64,000 nucleotides of DNA from an unicellular cyanobacterium SU2 (GTDB taxonomy: Bacteria > Cyanobacteriota > Cyanobacteriia > Cyanobacteriales > Microcystaceae): assembly GCA_002110465.1 (NCBI GenBank), contig NEED01000082.1, positions 62,001 through 126,000 of the forward strand, given 5' to 3'. Shown here piece by piece: positions 8,111 through 16,616 of the stretch (position 1 is the stretch's first letter; every line of letters starts with the position of its first letter). The notes below the pieces were generated by a model, which did not search any database, was not told the DNA's origin, and saw only the letters and a program-made list of their open reading frames with translations. Made by a program: the position numbers and the translations under genes.

Positions 8111-8695
8111 ATGGATTATATTCCTATTGCTTCTCTTAATCATTACGCTTATTGTCCTCATCGTTGTTGGCTGATGTTTTGTGCTTCAGAATTTATTGAT
8201 AATCAATATACTATTGAAGGAACGACTTTACATGAACGAGTCCATACAAACAGTGAAGAAAATCGAGGTGAGACTTATCAAATTAGGGCAATTTGGCTAA
8301 AGTCTGAACATTATCAACTTATCGGTAAATCAGATTTAATTGAAGAAATTGATGGTCAACTTTATCCCATTGAATATAAACGAGGTAAAAAAGGAGAATG
8401 GGATAATGATGAATTACAAGTTTGCGCTCAAGCTCTTTGTTTAGAAGAAATGACAGGACAATCTATTAATACAGGATACATTTATTATGCTCATTCCCAT
8501 CAACGTCAAGAAGTCTCTATTTCTAACTCTTTACGACAACAAACGATTATGACTATTAATGCTATTCAAACGATGATGAAAACTGGAAATATGCCCACAG
8601 CTAATTATACAAAACGATGTAAAGGCTGTAGTCTTTACACTCATTGTTTACCCCAATCTGTCAAAAAAGTCAAGAGTTATCGAGAAGATAATTAA
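8111..8695 (+). CDS. cas4: CRISPR adaptation nuclease Cas4
   Basis: The 194-residue protein is Cas4, a RecB-like nuclease that trims prespacers and sets PAM and orientation. Visible residues are His41 (TTLHERVH), Asp75 (GKSDLIEE), Glu88-Tyr-Lys90 (YPIEYKRG) and Gln103. Iron-sulfur cluster cysteines are Cys15 or Cys19 at the N-terminus and Cys170, Cys173 and Cys179 at the C-terminus (CKGCSLYTHC). It lies directly upstream of cas1, with heptamer repeats on both sides. Confidence 0.96.
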   Translation: MDYIPIASLNHYAYCPHRCWLMFCASEFIDNQYTIEGTTLHERVHTNSEENRGETYQIRAIWLKSEHYQLIGKSDLIEEIDGQLYPIEYKRGKKGEWDNDELQVCAQALCLEEMTGQSINTGYIYYAHSHQRQEVSISNSLRQQTIMTINAIQTMMKTGNMPTANYTKRCKGCSLYTHCLPQSVKKVKSYREDN

Positions 8696-8706
8696 ATTTA
8701 TTGTTG

Positions 8707-8737
8707 ACTAACTATTCACTATCAACTATTAACTAAA
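8707..8737. repeat. Heptameric tandem repeats upstream of cas1
   Basis: Units CTATTCA, CTATCAA and CTATTAA precede the cas1 ATG, again at the position of a ribosome-binding site. Confidence 0.85.
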
Positions 8738-9742
8738 ATGGGTACTGCTTACATTACACAACAAGATGCTTTCATTGGCAAAACTGATGAACGTTTAGTT
8801 ATCAAAGCTGAGAAGAAAAAGCTGTTAGATATTCCTTTATTAAAAGTCGATGGGGTTGTTGTTTTAGGACGTGCAACCGTATCACCTGCTGTTATCAAGG
8901 AAATGTTAGAACGACATATTCCTCTGAGTTTTCTAACAGCTACAGGAAAGTATTTAGGACGACTGGAACCTGAAGTTACTAAAAACATCTTTGTTAGAAA
9001 AGCTCAATGGCAAGCTGCTGGTGAATCTGACCAAGCGATTCATTTAGTTCAAGGTTTTGTTAGGGGTAAACTCAAAAACTATCGTAATAGTTTAATGCGT
9101 CGTCAACGTAATCATGAATATCTAGACCTCAGTAAAAGTATTACTAAAATTGAACAGGCGATCGCTCCTATTAATGAAACCACTTCTATTGATTCATTAA
9201 GAGGATTAGAAGGGTCTGGAAGTGCTGCTTATTTTGGTAGTTTTGACAAGTTAATTACTAATAAAAATTTCCAATTTACTCATCGAAATCGTCGTCCTCC
9301 TACTGACCCTGTTAATGCTTTGCTCAGTTTAGGATATGCTTTACTCCGTCATGATATTCAAAGTGCTATTAATATTGTTGGATTTGATCCTTATTTGGGT
9401 TATTTGCACGTTGAACGTTATGGTCGTCCTTCTTTAGCTTTAGATTTGATGGAAGAATTTCGTCCTTTGATTGTTGATGCAGTTGTTCTTAATGCTATTA
9501 ATCATGAACTTCTTAAACCTGAAGATTTTGAACAAGAATCTTTAAGTAAAGCAGTTTCTCTAAAAAAAGAAAGTTTAAAATTTTTTTTGAAAGTTTATGA
9601 ACAAAAAAAACAATCAAAATTTAAACATCCTGTTTTCAAAAGACAATGTACTTATCAAGAATCTTTTGAATGGCAAGCTCGTCTAATGGCTAAATATCTT
9701 ATGGGTGAAACTGATAAATATCCCCCACTAATCCTTAAGTAG
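8738..9742 (+). CDS. cas1: CRISPR integrase Cas1
   Basis: The 334-residue protein is Cas1 of the I-B/I-D type. Metal-binding residues are in place: Glu158 (RGLEGSGSAAYF), His224 (YLHVERYGRPS) and Glu239 (LDLMEEFRP). The N-terminal beta domain (residues 1-75) and the helical catalytic domain are complete. With Cas2 it inserts new spacers at the leader end of the array about 600 nt downstream. Confidence 0.97.
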   Translation: MGTAYITQQDAFIGKTDERLVIKAEKKKLLDIPLLKVDGVVVLGRATVSPAVIKEMLERHIPLSFLTATGKYLGRLEPEVTKNIFVRKAQWQAAGESDQAIHLVQGFVRGKLKNYRNSLMRRQRNHEYLDLSKSITKIEQAIAPINETTSIDSLRGLEGSGSAAYFGSFDKLITNKNFQFTHRNRRPPTDPVNALLSLGYALLRHDIQSAINIVGFDPYLGYLHVERYGRPSLALDLMEEFRPLIVDAVVLNAINHELLKPEDFEQESLSKAVSLKKESLKFFLKVYEQKKQSKFKHPVFKRQCTYQESFEWQARLMAKYLMGETDKYPPLILK

Positions 9743-9837
9743 TAAACAATGAATAATGAATAGTCAATAGTGAATAGTAAATATTATTTAACAGTAATTG
9801 CTAACTATCAACTATCAACTATCAACTATCAACTATT
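9743..9837. repeat. Long two-orientation heptamer tract between cas1 and cas2
   Basis: The whole 95-nt gap is repeat. The left part has units in the TGAATAG orientation and the right part has four or more CTATCAA units in the opposite orientation ending at the cas2 ATG. The two arms could pair into a long imperfect hairpin in RNA. Confidence 0.85.
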
Positions 9838-10110
9838 ATGTTTGTTTTAATTAGTTACGATATAAGTGACAATAAACGCCGTACTAAAATCCATAATATT
9901 CTGAAATCTTATGGTCAATGGGTACAATACAGTATCTTTGAATGTGATTTAACTGAAACTCAGTATGCTAAACTCCGACATCGGTTGAGTAAACTGATTC
10001 AAGGAGACACTGATAGTATTCGGTTTTACTTTCTTTGTCAGTGTTGTCAAGGTAAAATTGAACGTATTGGTGGAGAAATGCCAAGAGACAATACTGTTTT
10101 TGTCGTTTAG
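9838..10110 (+). CDS. cas2: CRISPR adaptation protein Cas2
   Basis: The 90-residue protein is Cas2, with the ferredoxin-like start MFVLISYDISDNKRR carrying Asp8 and the conserved WVQYSIFEC strand. It forms the central dimer of the Cas1-Cas2 integrase. It is the last cas gene before the leader and array. Confidence 0.96.
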   Translation: MFVLISYDISDNKRRTKIHNILKSYGQWVQYSIFECDLTETQYAKLRHRLSKLIQGDTDSIRFYFLCQCCQGKIERIGGEMPRDNTVFVV

Positions 10111-10343
10111 CATTTTTGCGCTATAGGGTAGGCGTAGAGATGACTAAATTTCTAAAAGCATCTCTAACCCTTATGCAACAAAGCTTAGAGGTTACTATGT
10201 TAATTCAACCCCAAGCGCACCAGTGACAGCAAGGGTTTCAGCGATTTTGTGTTATAATAAAGACGCTGCTAGTTCAGTTTTTGAGGCCTCAAGCGCAAAC
10301 GTACCTTGAAAACTTCATAATCTATGGCTTTCAGCGTACCGCT
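10111..10343 (+). promoter_or_regulatory. CRISPR leader
   Basis: The 233-nt segment between cas2 and the first repeat carries no convincing gene and precedes the perfect repeats, while the degenerate repeat is at the far end, so this is the leader side. Two short words recur in the same order: CAAGCGCA at 10212-10219 and 10290-10297, and TTTCAGCG at 10236-10243 and 10329-10336. They may be motifs for integrase, IHF-like or transcription factors. Confidence 0.75.
10250..10258 (+). promoter_or_regulatory. Candidate extended -10 promoter for the array
   Basis: TGT followed by TATAAT (10253-10258) forms a textbook extended -10 element. No good -35 is visible at 17 nt. Transcription from about 10265 would cross the rest of the leader into the first repeat. 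Confidence 0.45.
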
Positions 10344-10763
10344 GTTTCAACTATTAGTAATCCCTATGAGGGATTGAAACAAAAAATGAAATATTTTTTC
10401 GATACCGAATTTATTGATAATAAAGTTTCAACTATTAGTAATCCCTATGAGGGATTGAAACTTGAATGCTGACAAAACCTATTATCTTGATTTTACTAAC
10501 GTTTCAACTATTAGTAATCCCTATGAGGGATTGAAACATTATCTACCGATTGGAGAGATTTCATCATAGATTCCCAATGTTTCAACTATTAGTAATCCCT
10601 ATGAGGGATTGAAACATTATTATTCCTCTTGCAAGTATTCATTCTAAAGGTTTCAACTATTAGTAATCCCTATGAGGGATTGAAACATCTCTAAGGATTA
10701 AATCTTCCCATCTATCTTTCCATAGTGTTTCAACTATTAGTAATCCCTATGAGGGATTGAAAT
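10344..10763 (+). CRISPR. Type I-D CRISPR array: six 37-nt repeats, five spacers
   Basis: Repeats lie at 10344-10380, 10425-10461, 10501-10537, 10579-10615, 10650-10686 and 10727-10763. The first five are identical; the last ends in T instead of C, marking the distal end. Each repeat starts GTTTCAACTATTAGTA, has a 6-bp stem ATCCCT-ATG-AGGGAT, and ends TTGAAAC, which is complementary to its start. Spacers are 44, 39, 41, 34 and 40 nt. The expected crRNA 5' handle is ATTGAAAC. Spacer 1 (10381-10424) contains an ATG and an open frame for an exonuclease N-terminus (see findings). Confidence 0.98.
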
Positions 10764-11022
10764 TATCCTCTAAATTATTAAGATCACCTTCAAAGCCTGA
10801 CGCTCAAGGGGGAGTCTTCCCTAATCCGAGATCGTTGAGACTAGGGTAATGACGCGCATTTGTTCAACGGTGATTTCTTGCATAGAGGCAAAAAGTTTAA
10901 CTTTTGTTGTTTATTGTGGTATTTTCGCAATAAGTATTGTACAATCTACTTATAAGCTATGCAGTTAGATTAGATTATCTAACGTAATTATCCTTATTTA
11001 GAGGGAAAATCCCGAAAGTGTT
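10764..11022. other. Intergenic region after the array
   Basis: No gene is evident. On the minus strand a 20-codon frame at 10821-10883 (MQEITVEQMRVITLV) could be the start of a truncated small gene, but this is weak. The last 100 nt are AT-rich and probably hold the promoter of the following small gene; a TATAAG lies about 70 nt before its ATG. Confidence 0.4.
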
Positions 11023-11220
11023 ATGAAGTTAGGTGAGATCTTACTTCGGAAAAAGTTGATTTCTTCAAGGCAACTCGATGAAGCAATCAATCTTCAGAAC
11101 TCCAAGCAAACTATGTTAGGGGAAATTCTGTTGCAGCAAGGACTCATTGTCAATGAACAGTTAAATATAGCTCTTCAAGAACAATACTGGCGAAATAACG
11201 GCTTCTGGGTTATTGACTAA
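11023..11220 (+). CDS. Stand-alone MshEN (type II secretion ATPase N-terminal) domain protein
   Basis: The 65-residue protein consists of two 24-residue motifs of the MshEN type, residues 2-25 (KLGEILLRKKLIS...LDEAINLQ) and 31-54 (MLGEILLQQGLIV...LNIALQEQ), separated by exactly five residues. That 24-5-24 layout is the c-di-GMP-binding unit known from MshE and PilB ATPases. Here it stands alone, without an ATPase. It may be a minimal c-di-GMP receptor or a protein-interaction module. Family recognition is good; ligand binding is inferred. Confidence 0.75.
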   Translation: MKLGEILLRKKLISSRQLDEAINLQNSKQTMLGEILLQQGLIVNEQLNIALQEQYWRNNGFWVID

Positions 11221-11370
11221 GGGATTATACAGTCACTCGGTAATAAGTCATTTAACAATCAACTTTAAAACTCATTAACCATAAGGTAACTAACGCTCTT
11301 GGCGAGAATCATAAAAAGATGGGAAGATAAACTTTAGATTGATAATTAACCAGTTTATCCTCGTCAATAT

Positions 11371-11802
11371 ATGATTCATAGATGGTTAAGCCTGATCCTG
11401 ACAACTATTTTAATGGGTGTAATGGTAGGTTGTAGTTCCCCGACTCCCCCAATTGAATTTGCTCCGAATGGAGAGATCGTCGAAAAAGCGATCGCCTTAC
11501 AATTAAATCAAAACTTCAAGCCTTTGAGTGATCAGTTAAACGCGACTCCTCCTCAACTCGAAATTAAACAAATTCAGGTTAAACAACTTGACTCAATTTT
11601 AGTAGAACAATTGCCGACCTATCATCTCAAGGGAACCTATAATTTAAAATTAATTCTTCCCCGTCAAAAAATAGACCAAAAAAAGAATCAATTTGATATT
11701 TATTTACAGCGACAAATAGAAGGGGAAACTTGGCGTTTACTAAGACAAGATAGTAAGATGTCTTCCCAAAATCCCCAATGGACAAGTTACTTAATAAAAT
11801 GA
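11371..11802 (+). CDS. Small putative lipoprotein
   Basis: The 143-residue protein has a hydrophobic signal segment and a lipobox-like MVGC with Cys21, then Ser-Ser-Pro-rich linker residues. The remaining about 110 residues form alternating beta-type segments (YHLKGTYNLKLILP, IYLQRQIEGETWRLL) and have no recognised catalytic motif. It is probably anchored to a membrane facing the periplasm. It converges on the next gene with an 8-nt gap. Confidence 0.65.
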   Translation: MIHRWLSLILTTILMGVMVGCSSPTPPIEFAPNGEIVEKAIALQLNQNFKPLSDQLNATPPQLEIKQIQVKQLDSILVEQLPTYHLKGTYNLKLILPRQKIDQKKNQFDIYLQRQIEGETWRLLRQDSKMSSQNPQWTSYLIK

Positions 11803-11810
11803 TCACTAAT

Positions 11811-12704
11811 TTAGTGTTTGGGGATAATCGTTTCTAAAATCCAAGCGCGAATTAAACGATTAACTTGTTCAGGAACTTCATCATGGGGACAGTGGCCAGC
11901 CTTGAGGTAATATTCCGTTAATTGGGGATAATATTGACGGAACTTTGCCCCTCGTTGTTGAGCATTGATCCAAGGATCACTCTCGCCCCATAACATTAAC
12001 AAAGGATGAGTTAACTGTTGTAAAAGTACATCAACTTTTTCCCCTTGAGGGGTCTTAAACACAGAAGCAAACACATCAGCAGCACCGCGATCACAAGAAG
12101 GACGATAAATATTTTCAACTAAATCATCCGTCACCGCAGTTTGATCAAGATAAACTTTTTTTAGGGTTTTCCGAATATTCCCAGGGCGACGCATATATTG
12201 AAATAACAGATAACTCGCCCAAGGTTGTAATAAGACAGAACGCATAAACTGTTGGACAACACTAGGCTTTTGGGAGGGCGTATCACTAAAAGGACCAGCA
12301 CTGTTGAGTAAAATTAATCCAGTGGCCTGATCTCGACACTGCGCAGCTAAACACAAAGCCGCATATCCTCCCAAGGAATTCCCCGCTAAGACTACAGGTT
12401 GTCCGATCACCTCTGTAATGAAATCCCGTAGTTGATCACGCCAAAGATTTCCACTATATGGTATGTTAGGCTTCGCAGACCGTCCAAATCCCAAGAGGTC
12501 GATCGCCCATACATCAAAGTCTTCTTGCAATTGGCTTATATTCTTACGCCAGTGATCGGTAGATGCACCAAACCCATGAATCAGAAGTAAGGGGGGACGC
12601 TGAGGCTGTTGAGATCCGGCTTGGACATAATAAATTGAATGCCCTTGCCATTGCCAATAGTTTCCAGGGACTGAAGATATTGAGGGAACAGAAGCTAACT
12701 GCAT
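11811..12704 (-). CDS. Alpha/beta hydrolase
   Basis: The 297-residue protein has the complete alpha/beta-hydrolase signature: oxyanion-hole strand LLLIHGFGAS, nucleophile elbow GNSLGG, acid on the strand LLMLWGESDPW, and catalytic His in KAGHCPHDE. Similar cyanobacterial proteins are annotated as haloalkane dehalogenase-like or esterase-like hydrolases; the substrate cannot be told from the sequence. Start is the ATG at 12704 (MQLASVPSIS). It is probably cytoplasmic, as no signal peptide is seen. Confidence 0.88.
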   Translation of the reverse strand: MQLASVPSISSVPGNYWQWQGHSIYYVQAGSQQPQRPPLLLIHGFGASTDHWRKNISQLQEDFDVWAIDLLGFGRSAKPNIPYSGNLWRDQLRDFITEVIGQPVVLAGNSLGGYAALCLAAQCRDQATGLILLNSAGPFSDTPSQKPSVVQQFMRSVLLQPWASYLLFQYMRRPGNIRKTLKKVYLDQTAVTDDLVENIYRPSCDRGAADVFASVFKTPQGEKVDVLLQQLTHPLLMLWGESDPWINAQQRGAKFRQYYPQLTEYYLKAGHCPHDEVPEQVNRLIRAWILETIIPKH

Positions 12705-12824
12705 AAAGCGATCGCAATATATTAAGTAATGTTAATTTATCTATTTTAACTTGTGTTTTTTGAAGTGTCTTTCTCTCAACCAAACAAGGTAAAATAAAAG
12801 GGTTGTATTCGGTAAAAACAGGCA

Positions 12825-14120
12825 GTGATTGAGCGTTATACCCTCCCCGAAATGGGGGAACTCTGGACAGATACCTACAAACTAAAAACCTGGCTACAAG
12901 TAGAGATCGCTGTCTGTGAAGCCCAAGCAGAATTAGGATATATTCCCCAAGACGCAGTAGAAGAAATCAAAGCTAAAGCCAATTTTGACCCCCAACGGGT
13001 TCTCGAAATTGAGGCCGAAGTCCGCCATGACGTGATCGCGTTTCTCACTAATGTTAATGAATATGTGGGGGATGCAGGGCGATATATTCACCTAGGGTTA
13101 ACCAGTTCTGATGTCCTCGACACCGCCTTAGCTCTTCAAATGGTGGCTAGTCTTAACTTGATTTTAGAACGCCTGGAAGATTTGGTACAGGCTCTGCGTT
13201 ACCAAGCGCAAGAACATCGTAATACGGTGATGGTAGGCCGATCGCACGGCATCCATGCTGAACCCATTACCTTTGGCTTTAAATTGGCAGGATGGTTGGC
13301 TGAAGTGTTACGGAACCGCGATCGCCTAGTTGCCTTACGCAATAGTATTTCTGTGGGCAAAATTTCGGGGGCTGTGGGAACCTATGCTAACGTTGATCCT
13401 AGGGTCGAAGCCCTCACCTGTCAGAAATTAGGACTTGAACCTGATACCGCTTCAACTCAGGTGATCTCCCGCGATCGCCATGCAGAATTTATCCAACAAT
13501 TAGCCTTATTAGCAGCGTCTGTCGAACGGTTTGCAGTGGAAATTCGGAACCTACAACGCACGGATGTCTTGGAAGTCGAAGAATTTTTCTCTAAAGGGCA
13601 AAAAGGGTCTTCTGCTATGCCTCACAAGCGTAACCCCATCCGCTCAGAACGGTTAACGGGAATTGCTCGTATTATTCGAGGATACACCGTTGCTGCCCTA
13701 GAAAACGTTGCTCTATGGCATGAACGGGATATTTCCCATAGTTCCGTGGAACGGGTTATGTTACCCGATACTTGTATTTTAACCCATTTTATGCTAAAGG
13801 AAATTACTAATTTAGTGAAGAACTTGTTAGTTTATCCTGAAAACATGAAGCGCAACATGAATGTTTATGGGGGAGTTATTTTCAGTCAACGGGTGTTATT
13901 AACCTTAGTCGAAAAAGGAATGAGTCGGGAAAATGCTTACAAAATTGTTCAAGGATGCGCCCATCAAGCTTGGAATAAATCTGATGGTAATTTCTATGAG
14001 TTAATTAAGCAAGATCCCCAAGTGACTCAATATTTATCGCTTGAAGAAATTGATGGTTGTTTCGATCCTCAACATCATCTACAGAATTTAGATCAAATCT
14101 ATCAACGATTAGGCATTTAG
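12825..14120 (+). CDS. purB: Adenylosuccinate lyase
   Basis: The 431-residue protein is PurB, which catalyses two fumarate-releasing steps in purine synthesis. The family signature GSSAMPHKRNP is present (KGSSAMPHKRNPIRSE), as are the substrate loop TSSDVLDTALALQ and the GRSHGIHAEP histidine region. Length is typical. Translation starts at GTG (12825), giving MIERYTLPEMGELW, which matches the usual N-terminus. It is read away from the hydrolase gene, so the 120-nt gap holds a divergent promoter region. Confidence 0.97.
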   Translation: MIERYTLPEMGELWTDTYKLKTWLQVEIAVCEAQAELGYIPQDAVEEIKAKANFDPQRVLEIEAEVRHDVIAFLTNVNEYVGDAGRYIHLGLTSSDVLDTALALQMVASLNLILERLEDLVQALRYQAQEHRNTVMVGRSHGIHAEPITFGFKLAGWLAEVLRNRDRLVALRNSISVGKISGAVGTYANVDPRVEALTCQKLGLEPDTASTQVISRDRHAEFIQQLALLAASVERFAVEIRNLQRTDVLEVEEFFSKGQKGSSAMPHKRNPIRSERLTGIARIIRGYTVAALENVALWHERDISHSSVERVMLPDTCILTHFMLKEITNLVKNLLVYPENMKRNMNVYGGVIFSQRVLLTLVEKGMSRENAYKIVQGCAHQAWNKSDGNFYELIKQDPQVTQYLSLEEIDGCFDPQHHLQNLDQIYQRLGI

Positions 14121-14315
14121 GGCGTTGCTGAAAAAGCCCCAACGATAATCTTTGATTTAGTTGAGGTAGATAAGCTATAACATCATATGAAACTCAGCTT
14201 GTCAATCATGCAACTGGGGGAAGAAACGGTTATAAAAAGGGAAGTAGAATCGAGTTAAGGCTTGAAAGTTAATCTCTTCAATTCTTCTAGCTTACTGTTT
14301 TCGGAGATCCTCCCC

Positions 14316-14642
14316 ATGAAGCCAATTTTTGCCTTAAACTTGCTGGCAAGTAGCTTACTAATTAGTTTTAGTTCATTCTCATTGTTTAACTCTCCAGTCA
14401 AGGCTCAAATTATAGAACTTGGTGATGACATTCGGGTTAATCTTTCTAATGAACGTCGTCGCCGTGACAGAACGAATGTAAGAGTTTATAGTGAAAATGG
14501 TCGCCTAAATGTAGGACTAGAAGAAGAAAGAAGACCCCAAACACGAATTAGGGTATTTGATCGCAACGGTTCCCCTTCTATTGATATTCGAGAAGAAAGA
14601 CCTGCACCCGAAGAAAGAGTCAGACTTTCCCTTCCTTTTTAG
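14316..14642 (+). CDS. Small secreted protein, unknown function
   Basis: The ATG at 14316 (MKPIFALNLLASS) is preferred because GGAG precedes it closely and it begins a clean signal peptide with a probable cleavage after SPVKA. The mature about 75 residues are highly charged and repetitive, with Arg-rich and Glu-Arg-Arg segments (NERRRRDRTNVRV, LEEERRPQTRIRV, DIREERPAPEERVR) spaced by short beta-like stretches. A longer frame from TTG 14262 exists but lacks support. The gene resembles exported basic repeat proteins with no assigned role. Confidence 0.6.
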   Translation: MKPIFALNLLASSLLISFSSFSLFNSPVKAQIIELGDDIRVNLSNERRRRDRTNVRVYSENGRLNVGLEEERRPQTRIRVFDRNGSPSIDIREERPAPEERVRLSLPF

Positions 14643-14755
14643 GTATTTTCAACAGTAGACAGTCAGGGAATTTTAGGTGATTTGACAAAATCTATTACTT
14701 TCTTATTTCCCTGTTCCCTATTCCCATACTCAGGCTATGTAACATAGATAAAGTA

Positions 14756-16567
14756 TTAATTATATTTTTTCAACAATTCTGGTAAATTATCATAACCATT
14801 AACTCCAATAACTTTAATAATTTGGGAGCGATAGTTTTCTAAGATACTTTCAAATTCATTATCCTTCATACTGCCTTTAATAATTGTGAGTAACCCTGCT
14901 GGTTGTCGCCATTCTCCAGACTCAATTCTAGCTAACAGAGACATTCCTAGGCAAGCATAAAAGACGGCATTAGCTTGATTTCCTAGACTGTAATAAGCTT
15001 CCCCTAAATAAGCAAAGTTCAATCCTTGAAGATAAATATCTCCCGACCTTAAAGCAACATTTGTTCCTTTTTCTAGAGTTGTAATGGCCGCCGATGGTTT
15101 AGATAAAACAACATAAGCAATTCCTAAACTATTATAAGCCAAGGCTTGACTTTGAAAGTCTTCTAATTTTTGTGATAATTTTAATCCTTGTTCAAGATAA
15201 CTAATTGCTTGTTCATAAACCGTTGGTTCCATTGTTTCCAATTGACGCGCTTTAAAAACTTCACTATAACCTAAATTAACTAAGGCGTTAGCTTCTCCTA
15301 AACGGTTTCCTATTTGACGAGATAAAATTACAGCCCTTTGACTATAATTAATCGCTTCATTGTAATTTTTTTGATAAACTTCGAGACGACTGAGATGGTT
15401 AAGATTGGCAATTTCGCTAGGACTATCGGAAGCTTCACGGGCAATAGATAAAGCTTCATTATGGAATAACTTAGACCTCTCATATTCTCCTAATGTCCGT
15501 TGAGAATAGCCTAACAATGTTAGGATTCTGGCTTTTTCTTGACTTCTTTCTACTTGTTTTAGAGGATCATTAAAATAATTCAGGGTGTTTTGGAGATAAT
15601 CTCCTGAAAAAGAGGCAAAAATACCGCCATAAAGAGGAAAGTCATCCCGTCTGGCAAACTTCCTCAAAATTTGCAACATCATTAAAAAACAACTTTCTCG
15701 TAATTGTTTTTTGCTGTCGTCAAATCCCTGAGATAATTGACCCCAAATAACTGCAAAAGTTAAAAAGGTACTATAAGATAATTTTTTGCCAAATTGAGCA
15801 TCATAGGGCTGTTGATCAAACCAATTGACTAATCCTTTTTGTAAATATTGAAGTAAAATAATTAATTCAACCCAAGCTCTTAATTCGACTTGATACGCTA
15901 CTTGAGCCAATTCTATCATTGAGCCTTGCTGATTTAAGGTTTCAAATAGCTGTTTAGGTAAAGGACTATTAATCTTTTTTGCCCACCAACTCCAAGGACT
16001 ATTTTTTTCTGCCCCAAACCCTAAAGCACTTTGATTTTGTTCATAAATCCAACTAATTAAATCAGGTTCTAAAATAGAAAATATCGTTAGTCCATCAACT
16101 ATTCCTTGCCCTAATTCAGTCAATTCAGGCGATAAATTAGACCCTTTTAAAGACTGGGCTAATTTCGGTAATTGTTCTCTGGTTAATCCTAGGGGATTAT
16201 TCGGATCAATTAGCTGAATAAATATTAATAAATAATGGTCAGCATCACTTTGGGAAATTTGCTCGACTGCTGTAGCGATCGCCTGATCAATTTGGTTTTC
16301 TTTCTGCCATCTTTCCCATTCTCCTTGAATGGTTTGTAATGCCCTAAAAATTCGAGTGGCTTTAACTTTAGTTTCTAATTGAGCTTTGGTTGTTTCTAAG
16401 CGTTGAGAAAGGGCGCGTTCAAAAATTTCTCCCGTTCCTTTAGCAATCCCTTGAACCAACATTTTATAAACTTGTTCTTTAGAGCGGATTTTTCCTTTTA
16501 GAGTAGTATCTACAATGGAATCAATTAACTGAAAATATTGCTCGGATAGGGGGTTAGTTTTAGACAT
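14756..16567 (-). CDS. TPR-repeat protein, cyanobacterial conserved
   Basis: The 603-residue protein has an N-terminal all-helical part (to about residue 330) with no recognised domain. The C-terminal half has at least five tetratricopeptide-type helix pairs, for example ILTLLGYSQRTLGEYERSK, AINYSQRAVILSRQIGN, ALAYNSLGIAYVVLSKPSA and LNFAYLGEAYYSLGNQ. Such repeats mediate protein-protein contact. No signal peptide or transmembrane helix is evident. Partners are unknown. Confidence 0.75.
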   Translation of the reverse strand: MSKTNPLSEQYFQLIDSIVDTTLKGKIRSKEQVYKMLVQGIAKGTGEIFERALSQRLETTKAQLETKVKATRIFRALQTIQGEWERWQKENQIDQAIATAVEQISQSDADHYLLIFIQLIDPNNPLGLTREQLPKLAQSLKGSNLSPELTELGQGIVDGLTIFSILEPDLISWIYEQNQSALGFGAEKNSPWSWWAKKINSPLPKQLFETLNQQGSMIELAQVAYQVELRAWVELIILLQYLQKGLVNWFDQQPYDAQFGKKLSYSTFLTFAVIWGQLSQGFDDSKKQLRESCFLMMLQILRKFARRDDFPLYGGIFASFSGDYLQNTLNYFNDPLKQVERSQEKARILTLLGYSQRTLGEYERSKLFHNEALSIAREASDSPSEIANLNHLSRLEVYQKNYNEAINYSQRAVILSRQIGNRLGEANALVNLGYSEVFKARQLETMEPTVYEQAISYLEQGLKLSQKLEDFQSQALAYNSLGIAYVVLSKPSAAITTLEKGTNVALRSGDIYLQGLNFAYLGEAYYSLGNQANAVFYACLGMSLLARIESGEWRQPAGLLTIIKGSMKDNEFESILENYRSQIIKVIGVNGYDNLPELLKKYN

Positions 16568-16616
16568 ATGACAGTTAGATTTTCAATGAATAGATTATAA
16601 TTTATAGTTAGGAATT

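Noticed and set aside
10281-10472. Plus-strand ORF of 63 codons through the first CRISPR repeats
   Set aside because: It is made of leader, repeat and spacer sequence; its repeated TISNPYEGLK is the CRISPR repeat translated twice.
10821-10883. Minus-strand 20-codon frame beginning MQEITVEQMRVITLV, like a truncated antitoxin start
   Set aside because: Too short, no similarity that I can confirm and no ribosome site; mentioned only as a possible relic.
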